From: Hymenobacter baengnokdamensis
Lineage (GTDB): Bacteria > Bacteroidota > Bacteroidia > Cytophagales > Hymenobacteraceae
Assembly: GCF_008728635.1 (NCBI RefSeq)
Contig: NZ_CP044285.1
Span: 2,914,001 to 2,978,000 of the forward strand
DNA length: 64,000 nucleotides
Direction of reading: 5' to 3'
Position numbers and translations under genes: made by a program. Under the pieces are notes generated by a model, which saw only the letters and a list, made by a program, of their open reading frames with translations, was not told where the DNA came from and made no database searches. Positions within the stretch are counted from its first letter, which is position 1; every line of letters starts with the position of its first letter. Below, one piece after another: positions 34,266 to 42,494 of this stretch.

Positions 34266-35180
34266 ATGCAATTCTCCCGTTTGATTACCGCCGCCCTGCT
34301 CACCGGCACCCTTGCGCTGGGGTCGTGCACTGGCTATCAGAAGCTACTCAAAAGCGGCACCGTGAACCAGAAGTACGAGGCAGCCATTAAGTATTACGAT
34401 AGTGGCGACTATTTCCGCTCGGGCGCCCTGCTTGAGGAGCTCATTCCGTTGCTTAAAGGCCGGCCCGAAGCTGAAAAGACGCAGTTTTACTTCGCTAACA
34501 CGAATTACAAGCAGCGCAACTACGTATTGAGCGCCTACTACTTCAAGCAGTTTATTGATACGTACCCCAACTCGTCGCAGGTAGAAGAGGCCTCTTTTCT
34601 GCGAGCCAAGTCGCTGTTTCGCGACTCGCCCAGCTACGAGCTCGACCAAACCAACACGGTAACGGCCCTGGAGACTATTCAGGATTTTCTGAATACCTAT
34701 CCGACCAGCCAGTTCCGGCTGGAAGCGGAAAGCATGTCGCAGGAGCTGCAGAAGAAGCTGGAAAACAAGGCGTTTCAAAGCGCCAAGCTGTATTATGCCC
34801 TGCGCTATAACCAGGCGGCCGTAACGGCGCTCGGCAACTTCGAGACGCAGTTTCCGGGCTCGGCTTACGGCGAGCAGGCCGACTTTATCCGCTTGTCGGC
34901 CCAGTATGCCTGGGCCAGGGAAAGTATCGAAGCGAAGCAGCGCGAGCGCTACCTGGATGCCGTCTCGTTCTACCAGCACTTCATTGACACCTATCCCCAG
35001 AGCAAAAACCTGCGCACGGCCCAAACCATGTACGACGACAGCCGCGCCGAGCTGGAGCGCCTCAAAGCTATTCCCGAAGCCCAGGCGGCCGCGCAGGCCG
35101 CCGTGGAGCAGGTAAATGCCACGGCCCCCGCGCCCCGCTCGCAGTCGTCGGGCCGAAGTGGTGGCCGCCGGGGCCACTAA
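34266..35180 (+). CDS. bamD: Outer membrane protein assembly factor BamD
   Basis: 304 residues. Lipoprotein signal with lipobox LALGSC (Cys near 21). The body is a row of TPR-like helices: YEAAIKYYDSGDYFRSGALL, AEKTQFYFANTNYKQRNYVL with YFKQFIDTYPNSSQVEEASF, and YQHFIDTYPQSKNLRTAQTM. The FIDTYP repeats are the hallmark of BamD. It docks on BamA and delivers unfolded outer-membrane proteins. The C-terminal 40 residues are Ala/Gly/Ser-rich. First gene of bamD-rpoZ-coaC-coaB-DUF4835-recN. Confidence 0.94.
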   Translation: MQFSRLITAALLTGTLALGSCTGYQKLLKSGTVNQKYEAAIKYYDSGDYFRSGALLEELIPLLKGRPEAEKTQFYFANTNYKQRNYVLSAYYFKQFIDTYPNSSQVEEASFLRAKSLFRDSPSYELDQTNTVTALETIQDFLNTYPTSQFRLEAESMSQELQKKLENKAFQSAKLYYALRYNQAAVTALGNFETQFPGSAYGEQADFIRLSAQYAWARESIEAKQRERYLDAVSFYQHFIDTYPQSKNLRTAQTMYDDSRAELERLKAIPEAQAAAQAAVEQVNATAPAPRSQSSGRSGGRRGH

Positions 35181-35220
35181 GCAACAACTCAGTATCTATT
35201 CTAACGAAGTGTAATTTCTC

Positions 35221-35559
35221 ATGAAAGCTCCCGCCTCCGCCTCCATCATCACCCGCAACCTGGCCGACATCACGACCGACAAAAACAACGTGTACGAGGC
35301 CATCTCCATCATCTCGAAGCGCGCCAACCAGCTGTCGGTGAAGCTGAAAGAAGAGCTGGCCGACCGCCTGGCCGAGTTTGCGACCACCGTCGACAACCTC
35401 GAAGAAGTATTCGAAAACCGCGAGCAGATTGAAATCAGCAAGCAGTACGAGCGTCAGCCCAAGCCTACCAGCCAGGCTATCGAAGAGTTTATTGCCGGTG
35501 AGCTGCACTACGAAACCCCGGAAGCAGCCCCGGTAATTATTCCCCGCGAGCTGTTCTAG
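35221..35559 (+). CDS. rpoZ: RNA polymerase omega subunit (Bacteroidota type)
   Basis: 112 residues. The core ITRNLADITTDKNNVYEAIS then IISKRANQLSVKLKEELADR matches the RpoZ/RPB6 fold: two helices, with the conserved Ala-Asn in the RANQ segment. The C-terminal PKPTSQAIEEFIAGELHYET is the clade-specific tail. Omega helps assemble the beta' subunit. Its position between bamD and the CoA genes is a known conserved order in this phylum, as I recall. Confidence 0.9.
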   Translation: MKAPASASIITRNLADITTDKNNVYEAISIISKRANQLSVKLKEELADRLAEFATTVDNLEEVFENREQIEISKQYERQPKPTSQAIEEFIAGELHYETPEAAPVIIPRELF

Positions 35560-35604
35560 GCAGCCCGATGGCCGTTGCTTGCCGATTGTTAACCGTTTTG
35601 CCTG

Positions 35605-36204
35605 ATGACTGCCCCCCAACAATCGCCCGGTAGCCGCGTGCCATCAATATTGCAAAAACGGCATATTCTGCTGGGCGTAAGCGGCAGCATCGCCGCTTAC
35701 AAAGCCGCCCCGCTGGTGCGCCTGCTGGTGCAGGCCGGCGCCGAGGTGCAGGTTATTCTCACCGAAGCGGCCGCCGCCTTTGTGACGCCGCTTACCCTAG
35801 GCACTCTCTCCAAAAAGCCCGTCCTGACGGGCTTTTTGCGTGATGCGGCCAGCGGGCAGTGGCACAACCACGTCGAGCTGGGCCTGTGGGCCGATGCCTA
35901 CCTGATTGCGCCAGCCAGCGCCAACACGCTCGGCCAGCTGGCTAACGGCTTGTGTCCTAATCTGCTAAGTGCCGTGTACCTGTCGGCCCGCTGCCCGGTA
36001 TTTCTGGCTCCGGCAATGGACCTCGACATGTACGCCCACCCGGCCGTGACGCAGAATATCCAGCGCCTGCGCTCGTTTGGCAACCACGTTTTTGACTCGC
36101 CCAGCGGGGAGCTGGCCAGCGGCCTTAGCGGCCCCGGCCGCATGCTGGAGCCCGAGCAGATAGTGGCAGAGCTGGAAAAGTTCTTTATGGATAAAAAAAA
36201 ATAG
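35605..36204 (+). CDS. coaC: Phosphopantothenoylcysteine decarboxylase (CoaC domain, separate gene)
   Basis: 199 residues covering only the flavoprotein half of CoaBC. HILLGVSGSIAAYKAAPLVR is the FMN-binding opening; the His of GQWHNHVELGLWADAYLIAP is the catalytic base, and APASANTLGQLANGLCPNLL plus PVFLAPAMDLDMYAHPAV (PAMN-like, with Asp for Asn) follow. It decarboxylates phosphopantothenoylcysteine in CoA synthesis. In most bacteria the ligase half continues in the same chain; here the frame stops at 36204 just after an A9 run and a family B hairpin separates it from coaB. Confidence 0.93.
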   Translation: MTAPQQSPGSRVPSILQKRHILLGVSGSIAAYKAAPLVRLLVQAGAEVQVILTEAAAAFVTPLTLGTLSKKPVLTGFLRDAASGQWHNHVELGLWADAYLIAPASANTLGQLANGLCPNLLSAVYLSARCPVFLAPAMDLDMYAHPAVTQNIQRLRSFGNHVFDSPSGELASGLSGPGRMLEPEQIVAELEKFFMDKKK

Positions 36205-36243
36205 AACGTCATGCTAAGCTTGCCGAAGCATGAAATTCTATTG
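36202..36243. repeat. Family B repeat hairpin between coaC and coaB
   Basis: AATAGAA-CG-TCATGCT pairs with AGCATGA-AA-TTCTATT around AAGCTTGCCGA. The inner sequence GAACGTCATGCTAAGCTTGC followed by CGAAGCAT is one arm of family B. The stem is fresh enough to fold; it starts inside the coaC stop region. Confidence 0.75.
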
Positions 36244-36259
36244 TGAAAATTAATAGAAT

Positions 36260-36916
36260 ATGATGCGCGTTCTCCTCACCGCTGGCCCCACCTACGAACC
36301 GCTGGACCCGGTGCGCTTTCTGGGCAACCGCTCGACGGGCAAAATGGGCTACGCGCTGGCCGAAGCGTTTGCCGCGACCGGCGCCAGCGTCACGCTCATC
36401 AGCGGGCCCACGGCGCTGGCGGCGCCAGCCAACCTGCTGATAACGACCTTGCGCGTTGAAACGGCCCAGCAGATGTATGAGGCGGCCGCGGCCGCCGCAC
36501 CGCTGGCCGATATCTGGGTATTTGCCGCCGCCGTGGCCGACTACCGGCCGGCGACAGTGGCCGCCGAAAAGATTAAGAAAGCGGGCGATACCTTGACCCT
36601 GACGCTGGTAAAAAACGTGGATATTGCCGCTACGCTCGGCCAGACCAAGCGGGCTGAACAATTTGCGGTCGGTTTTGCGTTGGAAACTACCAACGAGCTG
36701 GCGCATGCCCAGGACAAGCTGCACCGCAAAAATTTCGACCTGGTAGTACTCAATTCTCTGCGTGATGCCGGGGCTGGCTTTGGGCACGACACTAATAAAG
36801 TGACCGTGCTCGACCGGGCCGGCGAGGTGCGTAGCTTTGAGCTACAAGCCAAAACCGAGCTGGCCCGCACGCTGGTAGCGCTTATTCTGACTCATTTTAC
36901 TGCTATATATGCGTAA
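36260..36916 (+). CDS. coaB: Phosphopantothenate-cysteine ligase (CoaB domain, separate gene)
   Basis: 218 residues. The double ATG at 36260 starts MMRVLLTAGPTYEPLDPVRF, the usual start of the ligase half, then GNRSTGKMGYALAEAFAATG, WVFAAAVADYRPATVAAEKI and LVKNVDIAATLG with FALETTNELAHAQDKLHRKN and FDLVVLNSL. It joins phosphopantothenate and cysteine with a nucleotide triphosphate. Its last eight bases overlap the DUF4835 gene. It lies in another frame from coaC, 55 bp apart, with stops in between, so the two are translated as separate proteins. Confidence 0.93.
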   Translation: MMRVLLTAGPTYEPLDPVRFLGNRSTGKMGYALAEAFAATGASVTLISGPTALAAPANLLITTLRVETAQQMYEAAAAAAPLADIWVFAAAVADYRPATVAAEKIKKAGDTLTLTLVKNVDIAATLGQTKRAEQFAVGFALETTNELAHAQDKLHRKNFDLVVLNSLRDAGAGFGHDTNKVTVLDRAGEVRSFELQAKTELARTLVALILTHFTAIYA

Positions 36917-37829
36917 AGTATTCTTTCTGTTCGGACTGCTGGCTACGGCTATGCTGGCCCGCCCCGCCCAGGCGCAGGAGCTGAACGCCCAGGTGGCCGT
37001 GTCGCTGGAAAATGTGACAATTACGGACCCCACGCTCGTGCAGCAGCTGCAGAAGGACATGACCGCCTTCCTCAACACGCGCACCTGGACCCGCCAGACG
37101 TACCGGCCCGAGGAGCGCATCAAGCTGCGCGTTTTTGTGGGCATCACGGCGGTTCCGCAGAATGGCTCGTACCAGGCCACCATGCGCCTCATTGCTACGC
37201 GGCCGGTATATGGCACCGGCTACGAAACTAACCTGCTGAATATCAACGACCGCAGTTTTAATTTTAACTATACGCCCCAGACGCCGCTCGATTATGCGCC
37301 CAGCAACTTTGTCAATAACCTGTCGTCGCTGCTGGCCTTTTATGCTTACCTGGTTATTGGCACCGACCAGGACACCTTTGCCCGGCTCGGCGGCACGCCT
37401 TATTACGACCAGGCGCGAACTATTTTGCAGTATTCAGCAACCCAGACGCTGACCAGCGAGTCGGACCCTGGCTGGACCGATGCTAGTCCGCGCAACCGCT
37501 ACTGGCTGCTCAATAACTTGACCGACCCGCAGCTCGAAGCCTTCCGGACCGGCCTCTACGCTTACTACCGGCAGGGAATGGATATTTTTATCGAGAAGCC
37601 CGAGGAAGCGCGTACCTCCATTATGGCTGCTCTCACGGGTATTCAAAAAGCCAATTCAGTACGCCCCAATACGTTGTTTTTGCGGGCCTTCTTTGATGCC
37701 AAGGCCGATGAGATTACCAATATCTTTCGTACCAGCACCGATGCGCAGCAAAAGCAGCAGCTCGTGGCGCTGCTAACCGATGTGGACCCGGGGAATTTAG
37801 CTAAGTATCAGACAGTTATCAAGCAATAA
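36909..37829 (+). CDS. DUF4835-family secreted protein
   Basis: 306 residues with a signal peptide (LFGLLATAMLARPAQAQ). Conserved-looking features of DUF4835: QELNAQVAVSLENVTITDPT at the mature end, DMTAFLNTRTWTRQTYRPEE, then YATRPVYG-type strand, FNYTPQTPLDYAPSNFVNNL and the YLVIGTDQDTFARLGG segment. The function is unknown; it is a periplasmic or outer-membrane-linked protein kept next to CoaBC and RecN in this phylum. Overlaps coaB by 8 bp, so probably co-translated. Confidence 0.85.
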   Translation: MRKVFFLFGLLATAMLARPAQAQELNAQVAVSLENVTITDPTLVQQLQKDMTAFLNTRTWTRQTYRPEERIKLRVFVGITAVPQNGSYQATMRLIATRPVYGTGYETNLLNINDRSFNFNYTPQTPLDYAPSNFVNNLSSLLAFYAYLVIGTDQDTFARLGGTPYYDQARTILQYSATQTLTSESDPGWTDASPRNRYWLLNNLTDPQLEAFRTGLYAYYRQGMDIFIEKPEEARTSIMAALTGIQKANSVRPNTLFLRAFFDAKADEITNIFRTSTDAQQKQQLVALLTDVDPGNLAKYQTVIKQ

Positions 37830-37894
37830 AGGGGGCTGGTTTGTCCTTGCCGCACTCTGCTCGCAAGAACCGCCGATATTAAGGAGTCGAAGCA

Positions 37895-39568
37895 ATGTTA
37901 GTCGATTTACGCATTCAGAATTACGCGCTCATTGAGCAGCTGGAGCTGCGGCCTTCGCCGCTGCTCAATATTATTACCGGTGAAACCGGGGCCGGCAAAT
38001 CCATTATGCTCGGGGCCATCGGGCTGCTGCTGGGCAACCGGGCCGACTCGCGGATGCTCTTTAATACCGAGCGTAAGTGCGTGATTGAGGGGCAGTTTGA
38101 TATCACAAACTATCAGCTTCAGGATATATTCGAGTCGGAAGACCTGGACTACGACACGCAGTGCATTCTGCGGCGCGAAATCAGCCCGTCGGGCAAGTCG
38201 CGGGCCTTCGTCAACGACACGCCCGTGACGCTGGACGCCCTGCGCAAGATAGGCGCCAACCTCATGGACATTCACTCGCAGCACGATACGCTGCTGCTGG
38301 GCGATGCCGTGTTTCAGCTCAACCTGCTCGACCTCTACGCCAACCTGGTGCCCACGCGCACGCAGTACGGCAACGCCTACCGCCAGTACCGTAAGCTCGA
38401 AACCGACCTCAAGGCCCTCGAAGACCAGTCGGTGCAGGCTAGTAAAGAACTGGATTACAACAGCTTTTTGCTGAATGAGCTGGAAGAGGCCGGCCTCGAC
38501 AAAGAAGACCAGGACGCGCTGGAGCAGGAGGTAAAGCAGCTGGAACACGCCGAGGAAATCAAATACAAGCTCAGCCAGGCCCTGCACGGCCTGCGCGACA
38601 GCGAAACCTGCGCCACCGGCACCATGAAGGACGCCTCGACGCTGCTGGGGCAGGTGAGTGGCTACGCCGAGCAGTTTCGCGAGCTGCGCCAGCGCCTCGA
38701 AAGCTGCCTGATTGAGCTGCACGACATTGCCGACGAGGTAGAAACCGCCGAGCGCCGCACCGAGGGCGACCCCGCCCGCGCCGAGGAGTTGCAGGCCCGC
38801 CTTACGGTGCTCTACAACCTGCAGCGCAAGCACCAGCGCCGCGACGTGCCCGGCCTGCTCGAAACCCGCGAAACCCTGCGCCAGAAAGTAGGCTCGGTGC
38901 TGAACCTGGATAAGGAAATAACCCGCCTGCGCAAAGACTCGGATGCGGCCCTGAAGCAGGCGACCACCCAGGCGGCCCGGCTCTCGGAAAGCCGCCGCAA
39001 GGCATTTCCGAAGTTTGAGAAAGAGCTGAGCGCCCTGCTTGCTGACCTGGGTATGCCCCACGCCCGCATCGTGGTGGAGCACAAAACCGGCCCGCTGGCC
39101 GCCAGTGGCTCAGATATAGTAAATATCCTATTTACTGCCAACAAGGGCGCCCAGCCGCAAACCCTGAGCAAGGCCGCCTCGGGCGGCGAGTTTTCGCGCC
39201 TGATGCTGTGCATCAAGTACATGCTGGCCGATAAAACGGCCCTGCCCACGATAGTCTTCGACGAAATCGATACCGGCATCAGCGGCGAGATTGCCGTGAA
39301 GGTGGGCCGCATGATGCAGCAGATGGCCCATAAGCACCAGCTGGTGGCCATTTCGCACCTGCCCCAGATGGCGGCGGCCGGCGACACCCACTACTTCGTG
39401 TACAAGGAAGACCGCGCCGACCGCACCGTGAGCCGCATCCGCCAGCTTTCGCCCGAAGACCGTATCAAGGAAATCGCGCACATGATTGCCGGCGCCAAGC
39501 CCAGCGAAAACGCCCTGCAAAGCGCCCGCGAGCTGCTGGCGCTGCGCGGGGAGGCAGTGGCTGGGTAG
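37895..39568 (+). CDS. recN: DNA repair protein RecN
   Basis: 557 residues. Walker A GETGAGKSIMLGAIGLLLGN is at about 29-48; a long coiled coil (KQLEHAEEIKYKLSQALHGL and further, about 150-370) separates it from the signature region SKAASGGEFSRLMLCIKYML and Walker B TIVFDEIDTGISGEIAVKVG. RecN is an SMC-like protein for double-strand break repair. Unusually for this region, AAGGAG sits 11 bp before the ATG, a fair Shine-Dalgarno match. It ends the bamD-recN run; fabI has its own -7 element. Confidence 0.96.
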   Translation: MLVDLRIQNYALIEQLELRPSPLLNIITGETGAGKSIMLGAIGLLLGNRADSRMLFNTERKCVIEGQFDITNYQLQDIFESEDLDYDTQCILRREISPSGKSRAFVNDTPVTLDALRKIGANLMDIHSQHDTLLLGDAVFQLNLLDLYANLVPTRTQYGNAYRQYRKLETDLKALEDQSVQASKELDYNSFLLNELEEAGLDKEDQDALEQEVKQLEHAEEIKYKLSQALHGLRDSETCATGTMKDASTLLGQVSGYAEQFRELRQRLESCLIELHDIADEVETAERRTEGDPARAEELQARLTVLYNLQRKHQRRDVPGLLETRETLRQKVGSVLNLDKEITRLRKDSDAALKQATTQAARLSESRRKAFPKFEKELSALLADLGMPHARIVVEHKTGPLAASGSDIVNILFTANKGAQPQTLSKAASGGEFSRLMLCIKYMLADKTALPTIVFDEIDTGISGEIAVKVGRMMQQMAHKHQLVAISHLPQMAAAGDTHYFVYKEDRADRTVSRIRQLSPEDRIKEIAHMIAGAKPSENALQSARELLALRGEAVAG

Positions 39569-39589
39569 GGGAGCAGCCGCACATTTCGT

Positions 39590-39597
39590 TACTTTTG
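39590..39597 (+). promoter_or_regulatory. -7 promoter element for fabI
   Basis: TACTTTTG matches TAnnTTTG, 22 bp before the fabI ATG. No convincing -33 box. Confidence 0.45.
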
Positions 39598-39619
39598 TGC
39601 GCTAACCTGACTATTCCTC

Positions 39620-40450
39620 ATGTCCAGTAACCTCCTCGCCGGCAAAGTCGGCATCATCTCCGGCGCCCTCAATTCCCAATCCATTGCCTGGAAAGTGGCC
39701 CAGAAGGCGCACGCCGAAGGTGCCCGCATCGTGCTCACCAACGCGCCGCTGGCCATGCGCATGGGCGAAATCAAGGTGCTGGCCGCCGAGATAGACGCGC
39801 CCATTATTCCGGCCGATGCTACTTCGGTAGAGGAGCTGGGCACGCTCTTTACCGAGGCGCAAGCCCATTTTGGCGGTAAAATCGACTTCCTGCTGCACTC
39901 GATTGGCATGAGCGCCAACATTCGCAAGAACAAGAGCTACGGCGACCTCGACTACAAATTCTTTCAGCAGACGCTCGATGTGTCGGCGCTCTCGCTGCAC
40001 AAGATGCTGGCCGTGGCCGAAAAGCAGGATGCCTTCAACGAGTGGGGCAGCGTGGTGGCGCTCAGCTACATCGCCGCCCAGCGCGCCTTCCTCGACTACA
40101 CCGATATGTCGCAGGCCAAGGCCGTGCTCGAAAGCATTGCCCGTAGCTACGGCCAGCGCCTGGGCCACCTCAAAAAGGTGCGCGTGAACACCATTTCGCA
40201 GTCGCCCACCAAAACCACGGCCGGCACCGGCATCAGCGGCTTCAACGCCTTTTACGAGTATGCCGACCGCATGGCCCCGCTCGGCAACGCGCCCGCCGAA
40301 GCCTGCGCCGACTACTGCGTATCGCTGTTTTCGGACCTCACGCGCTACGTGACCATGCAAAACCTGATGCACGACGGCGGCTTCAGCAGCACGGGCATCT
40401 CGGAGGCCATTGTGGACGCGATTACGAAAGCCACTGAGGCGGCTGAGTAA
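39620..40450 (+). CDS. fabI: Enoyl-[acyl-carrier-protein] reductase (NADH)
   Basis: 276 residues. GIISGALNSQSIAWKVAQKA is the divergent SDR dinucleotide loop (GxxxxxSIA) of FabI. The catalytic set Y-x9-Y-x6-K is seen in YIAAQRAFLDYTDMSQAKAV, with the same spacing as in the E. coli enzyme. FLLHSIGMS and TISQSPTKTTAGTGI are further marks. It reduces enoyl-ACP in the last step of each fatty acid elongation cycle. A short dyad (GTTCCT/AGGAAC, 40474-40490) and a family B palindrome follow. Confidence 0.95.
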   Translation: MSSNLLAGKVGIISGALNSQSIAWKVAQKAHAEGARIVLTNAPLAMRMGEIKVLAAEIDAPIIPADATSVEELGTLFTEAQAHFGGKIDFLLHSIGMSANIRKNKSYGDLDYKFFQQTLDVSALSLHKMLAVAEKQDAFNEWGSVVALSYIAAQRAFLDYTDMSQAKAVLESIARSYGQRLGHLKKVRVNTISQSPTKTTAGTGISGFNAFYEYADRMAPLGNAPAEACADYCVSLFSDLTRYVTMQNLMHDGGFSSTGISEAIVDAITKATEAAE

Positions 40451-40500
40451 ATATAGAGTTACTAAATAGCCCTGTTCCTGAATTAGGAACAAGGTAAAAG

Positions 40501-40605
40501 AACGTCCTGCTGAGCTGGCGTCCGCTAGTCGAAGCATCTCTACCGATTCATCTAACGACGCGGTAGAGATGCTTCGACTAGCGGACGCCAGCTCAGCAGG
40601 ACGTT
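40501..40605. repeat. Family B palindromic repeat, longest perfect copy
   Basis: Arms 40501-40545 and 40561-40605 are perfect reverse complements over 45 bp, with a 15-nt loop. The arm starts AACGTCCTGCTGAGCTGGCG and ends GAAGCATCTCTACCG; compared with the copies at 43599 and 48301 it has a longer middle (GGCGTCCGCTAGTC for TTGCC). It lies between fabI and the M28 peptidase. The rest of 40606-40804 is A/T-rich and shows no promoter I can defend. Confidence 0.92.
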
Positions 40606-40804
40606 TATTTGTAAGCAAAGTATTTGAATATAATTATTTTTTTATAAATCTGTTCAATTTGCTGGCCAGGCTTTGTTATGTTAGCTGGGCAGAAGATTGC
40701 GAGCTTATCCGGCGGCACGGCCGGGCGGTGCGCAACGCCCGGCTAAAATCAGCGTCCCTTATTTTCCCGGAATATTTCATCCTGTTTCCTAACTTCTCTG
40801 GCTG

Positions 40805-42400
40805 ATGCAAAAATTTCTACTCACGGTGGCCGCCGCCGGCCTGCTCGCTGCGCCCGCCCTGGCCCAATCGCCGGCCGGCACAAGCCAGTCTTCCGAAAAG
40901 CCCGATGCTGCTGCCCTGGCCAAAATCAAGGACGAGGGCCTGAACCGCTCGAAGGTGATGGAAACGGCCTTTTACCTCACCGACGTGTGCGGCCCGCGCC
41001 TGGCCGGCTCCGAGGGCCTGGCCCGCGCCAACGCCTGGGCCAAAAAGCGCCTTACCGACTACGGCCTGGCCAATGCCAACGTGGAAGCCTGGGGCGACTT
41101 TGGCCGGGGCTGGGACATCGACAAGAGCTACGTGGCCATGACGGCCCCGTATTACCACGCCATGATTGGCGTGCCCAAGGCCTGGACGCCCGGCACCAGC
41201 GGCAGCCTGCGCAAGCAGGTGGCTTATGTAAACGTAAAGGCCGAAGCCGACCTTGAGAAGTATAAAGGCCAGCTGCGCGATAAAATTGTGCTGCTGCCGG
41301 TGGCCACGCCGCCCCAGCCCAACTTCGAGCCCGATGCTAAGCGCCTCACCGTCGATGAGTTGCAGAAGATGGCCGACGCGCCGGCGGGTGGGGCCCCCAC
41401 GGCCGCTAATCGCCCCGCCGAAGCTAACCCTGAGGCCCGCCGCGCTGCCATGCTCGCCGCCCGCGAGCTGCGCCAGAAGCTGGGCGATATGCTGCTGGCT
41501 GAGGGGGCGGCCGCCGTGCTCAGCCCCGGCCGGGGCTCCGATGGCACGGTGTTCACTACCAACGGCGCGCCCTACGCCGCCGATGCCAAGCCGGTGCTGC
41601 CCGAGCTGGAGATGTCGAGCGAAGACCAGCTGCGGCTGATTCGCCTCGTCGAAGCCGGCGTGCCGGTAGAAGTGGAAATGGAAACCAAAACCCATTTCCA
41701 GACCCAGGATTTGAAAGGCTATAACGTGGTGGCCGAAATCCCGGGAACCGATAAAAAGCTCAAAAGCGAAGTGGTCATGCTCGGCGGCCACCTCGACTCG
41801 TGGCACGCTGCCACCGGCGCCACCGACAATGCCGCCGGCTGCGCCGTGATGCTGGAGGCGGTGCGCATTCTGAAGGCTGCGGGCCTGAAGCCGCGCCGCA
41901 CTATTCGCATTGCGCTCTGGGGTGAGGAGGAAGAAGGGCTGCACGGCTCGCGCAACTACGTCAAAAACCACTTTGCCGACCCCGCCACTATGCAGCTCAA
42001 GCCCGACCACGAGAAGCTGGCCGCGTACTTCAACCTCGATAACGGCGGCGGTAAAATTCGGGGCATCTACGCGCAAAGCAATGAGGCCGTCAAGCCCATC
42101 TTCACCGCCTGGCTTCAGCCTTTCGCCGACATGGGCGCCAATACCGTAACCCTGCGCAACACCGGCAGCACCGACCATATCTCCTTCGACGCCGTTGGCT
42201 TGCCGGGCTTCCAGTTTATCCAGGATGGCCTCGACTACTTTTCCCGTACCCACCACTCCAACGAGGATACTTACGACCGCCTCGTGCCCGACGACCTCAA
42301 GCAGGCTTCGGTGGTAGTGGCCTCCTTCGTGTACAACGCCGCCATGCGCGACCAGAAGCTGCCCCGTAAGCCGCTGCCCGCGGCCGTGAAGCCGCAGTAG
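40805..42400 (+). CDS. M28 family metallopeptidase, secreted
   Basis: 531 residues with signal peptide MQKFLLTVAAAGLLAAPALA. A PA-like inserted region lies in the middle (about 130-300). The zinc peptidase core is at 310-500: GGHLDSWHAATGATDNAAGC (first His and bridging Asp), IALWGEEEEGLHGSRNYV (catalytic Glu and ligand), FNLDNGGGKIRGIY (Asp ligand) and the last His in RTHHSNEDTYD. It is an aminopeptidase-like enzyme of the periplasm or cell surface. A strong terminator follows at 42421-42454. Confidence 0.93.
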   Translation: MQKFLLTVAAAGLLAAPALAQSPAGTSQSSEKPDAAALAKIKDEGLNRSKVMETAFYLTDVCGPRLAGSEGLARANAWAKKRLTDYGLANANVEAWGDFGRGWDIDKSYVAMTAPYYHAMIGVPKAWTPGTSGSLRKQVAYVNVKAEADLEKYKGQLRDKIVLLPVATPPQPNFEPDAKRLTVDELQKMADAPAGGAPTAANRPAEANPEARRAAMLAARELRQKLGDMLLAEGAAAVLSPGRGSDGTVFTTNGAPYAADAKPVLPELEMSSEDQLRLIRLVEAGVPVEVEMETKTHFQTQDLKGYNVVAEIPGTDKKLKSEVVMLGGHLDSWHAATGATDNAAGCAVMLEAVRILKAAGLKPRRTIRIALWGEEEEGLHGSRNYVKNHFADPATMQLKPDHEKLAAYFNLDNGGGKIRGIYAQSNEAVKPIFTAWLQPFADMGANTVTLRNTGSTDHISFDAVGLPGFQFIQDGLDYFSRTHHSNEDTYDRLVPDDLKQASVVVASFVYNAAMRDQKLPRKPLPAAVKPQ

Positions 42401-42420
42401 CCAGCGCGCGAAACTGAAGA

Positions 42421-42454
42421 AATAAGCCCGAACTTTGTCGGGCTTATTTTTTTA
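42421..42454 (+). terminator. Terminator after M28 peptidase gene
   Basis: AATAAGCCCGA - ACTTTG - TCGGGCTTATT followed by T6, 20 bp past the stop. Confidence 0.88.
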
Positions 42455-42494
42455 TCGTCTCCGGGGGTGTCGGAGACGGCCGGTATTCCCGCTT

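Noticed and set aside
36191..36217. A9 run followed by a hairpin at the end of coaC, as for programmed frameshifting that would fuse CoaC and CoaB
   Set aside because: To enter the coaB frame the ribosome would meet TAA at 36215, and the third frame has TGA at 36231. No shift gives a fused protein.
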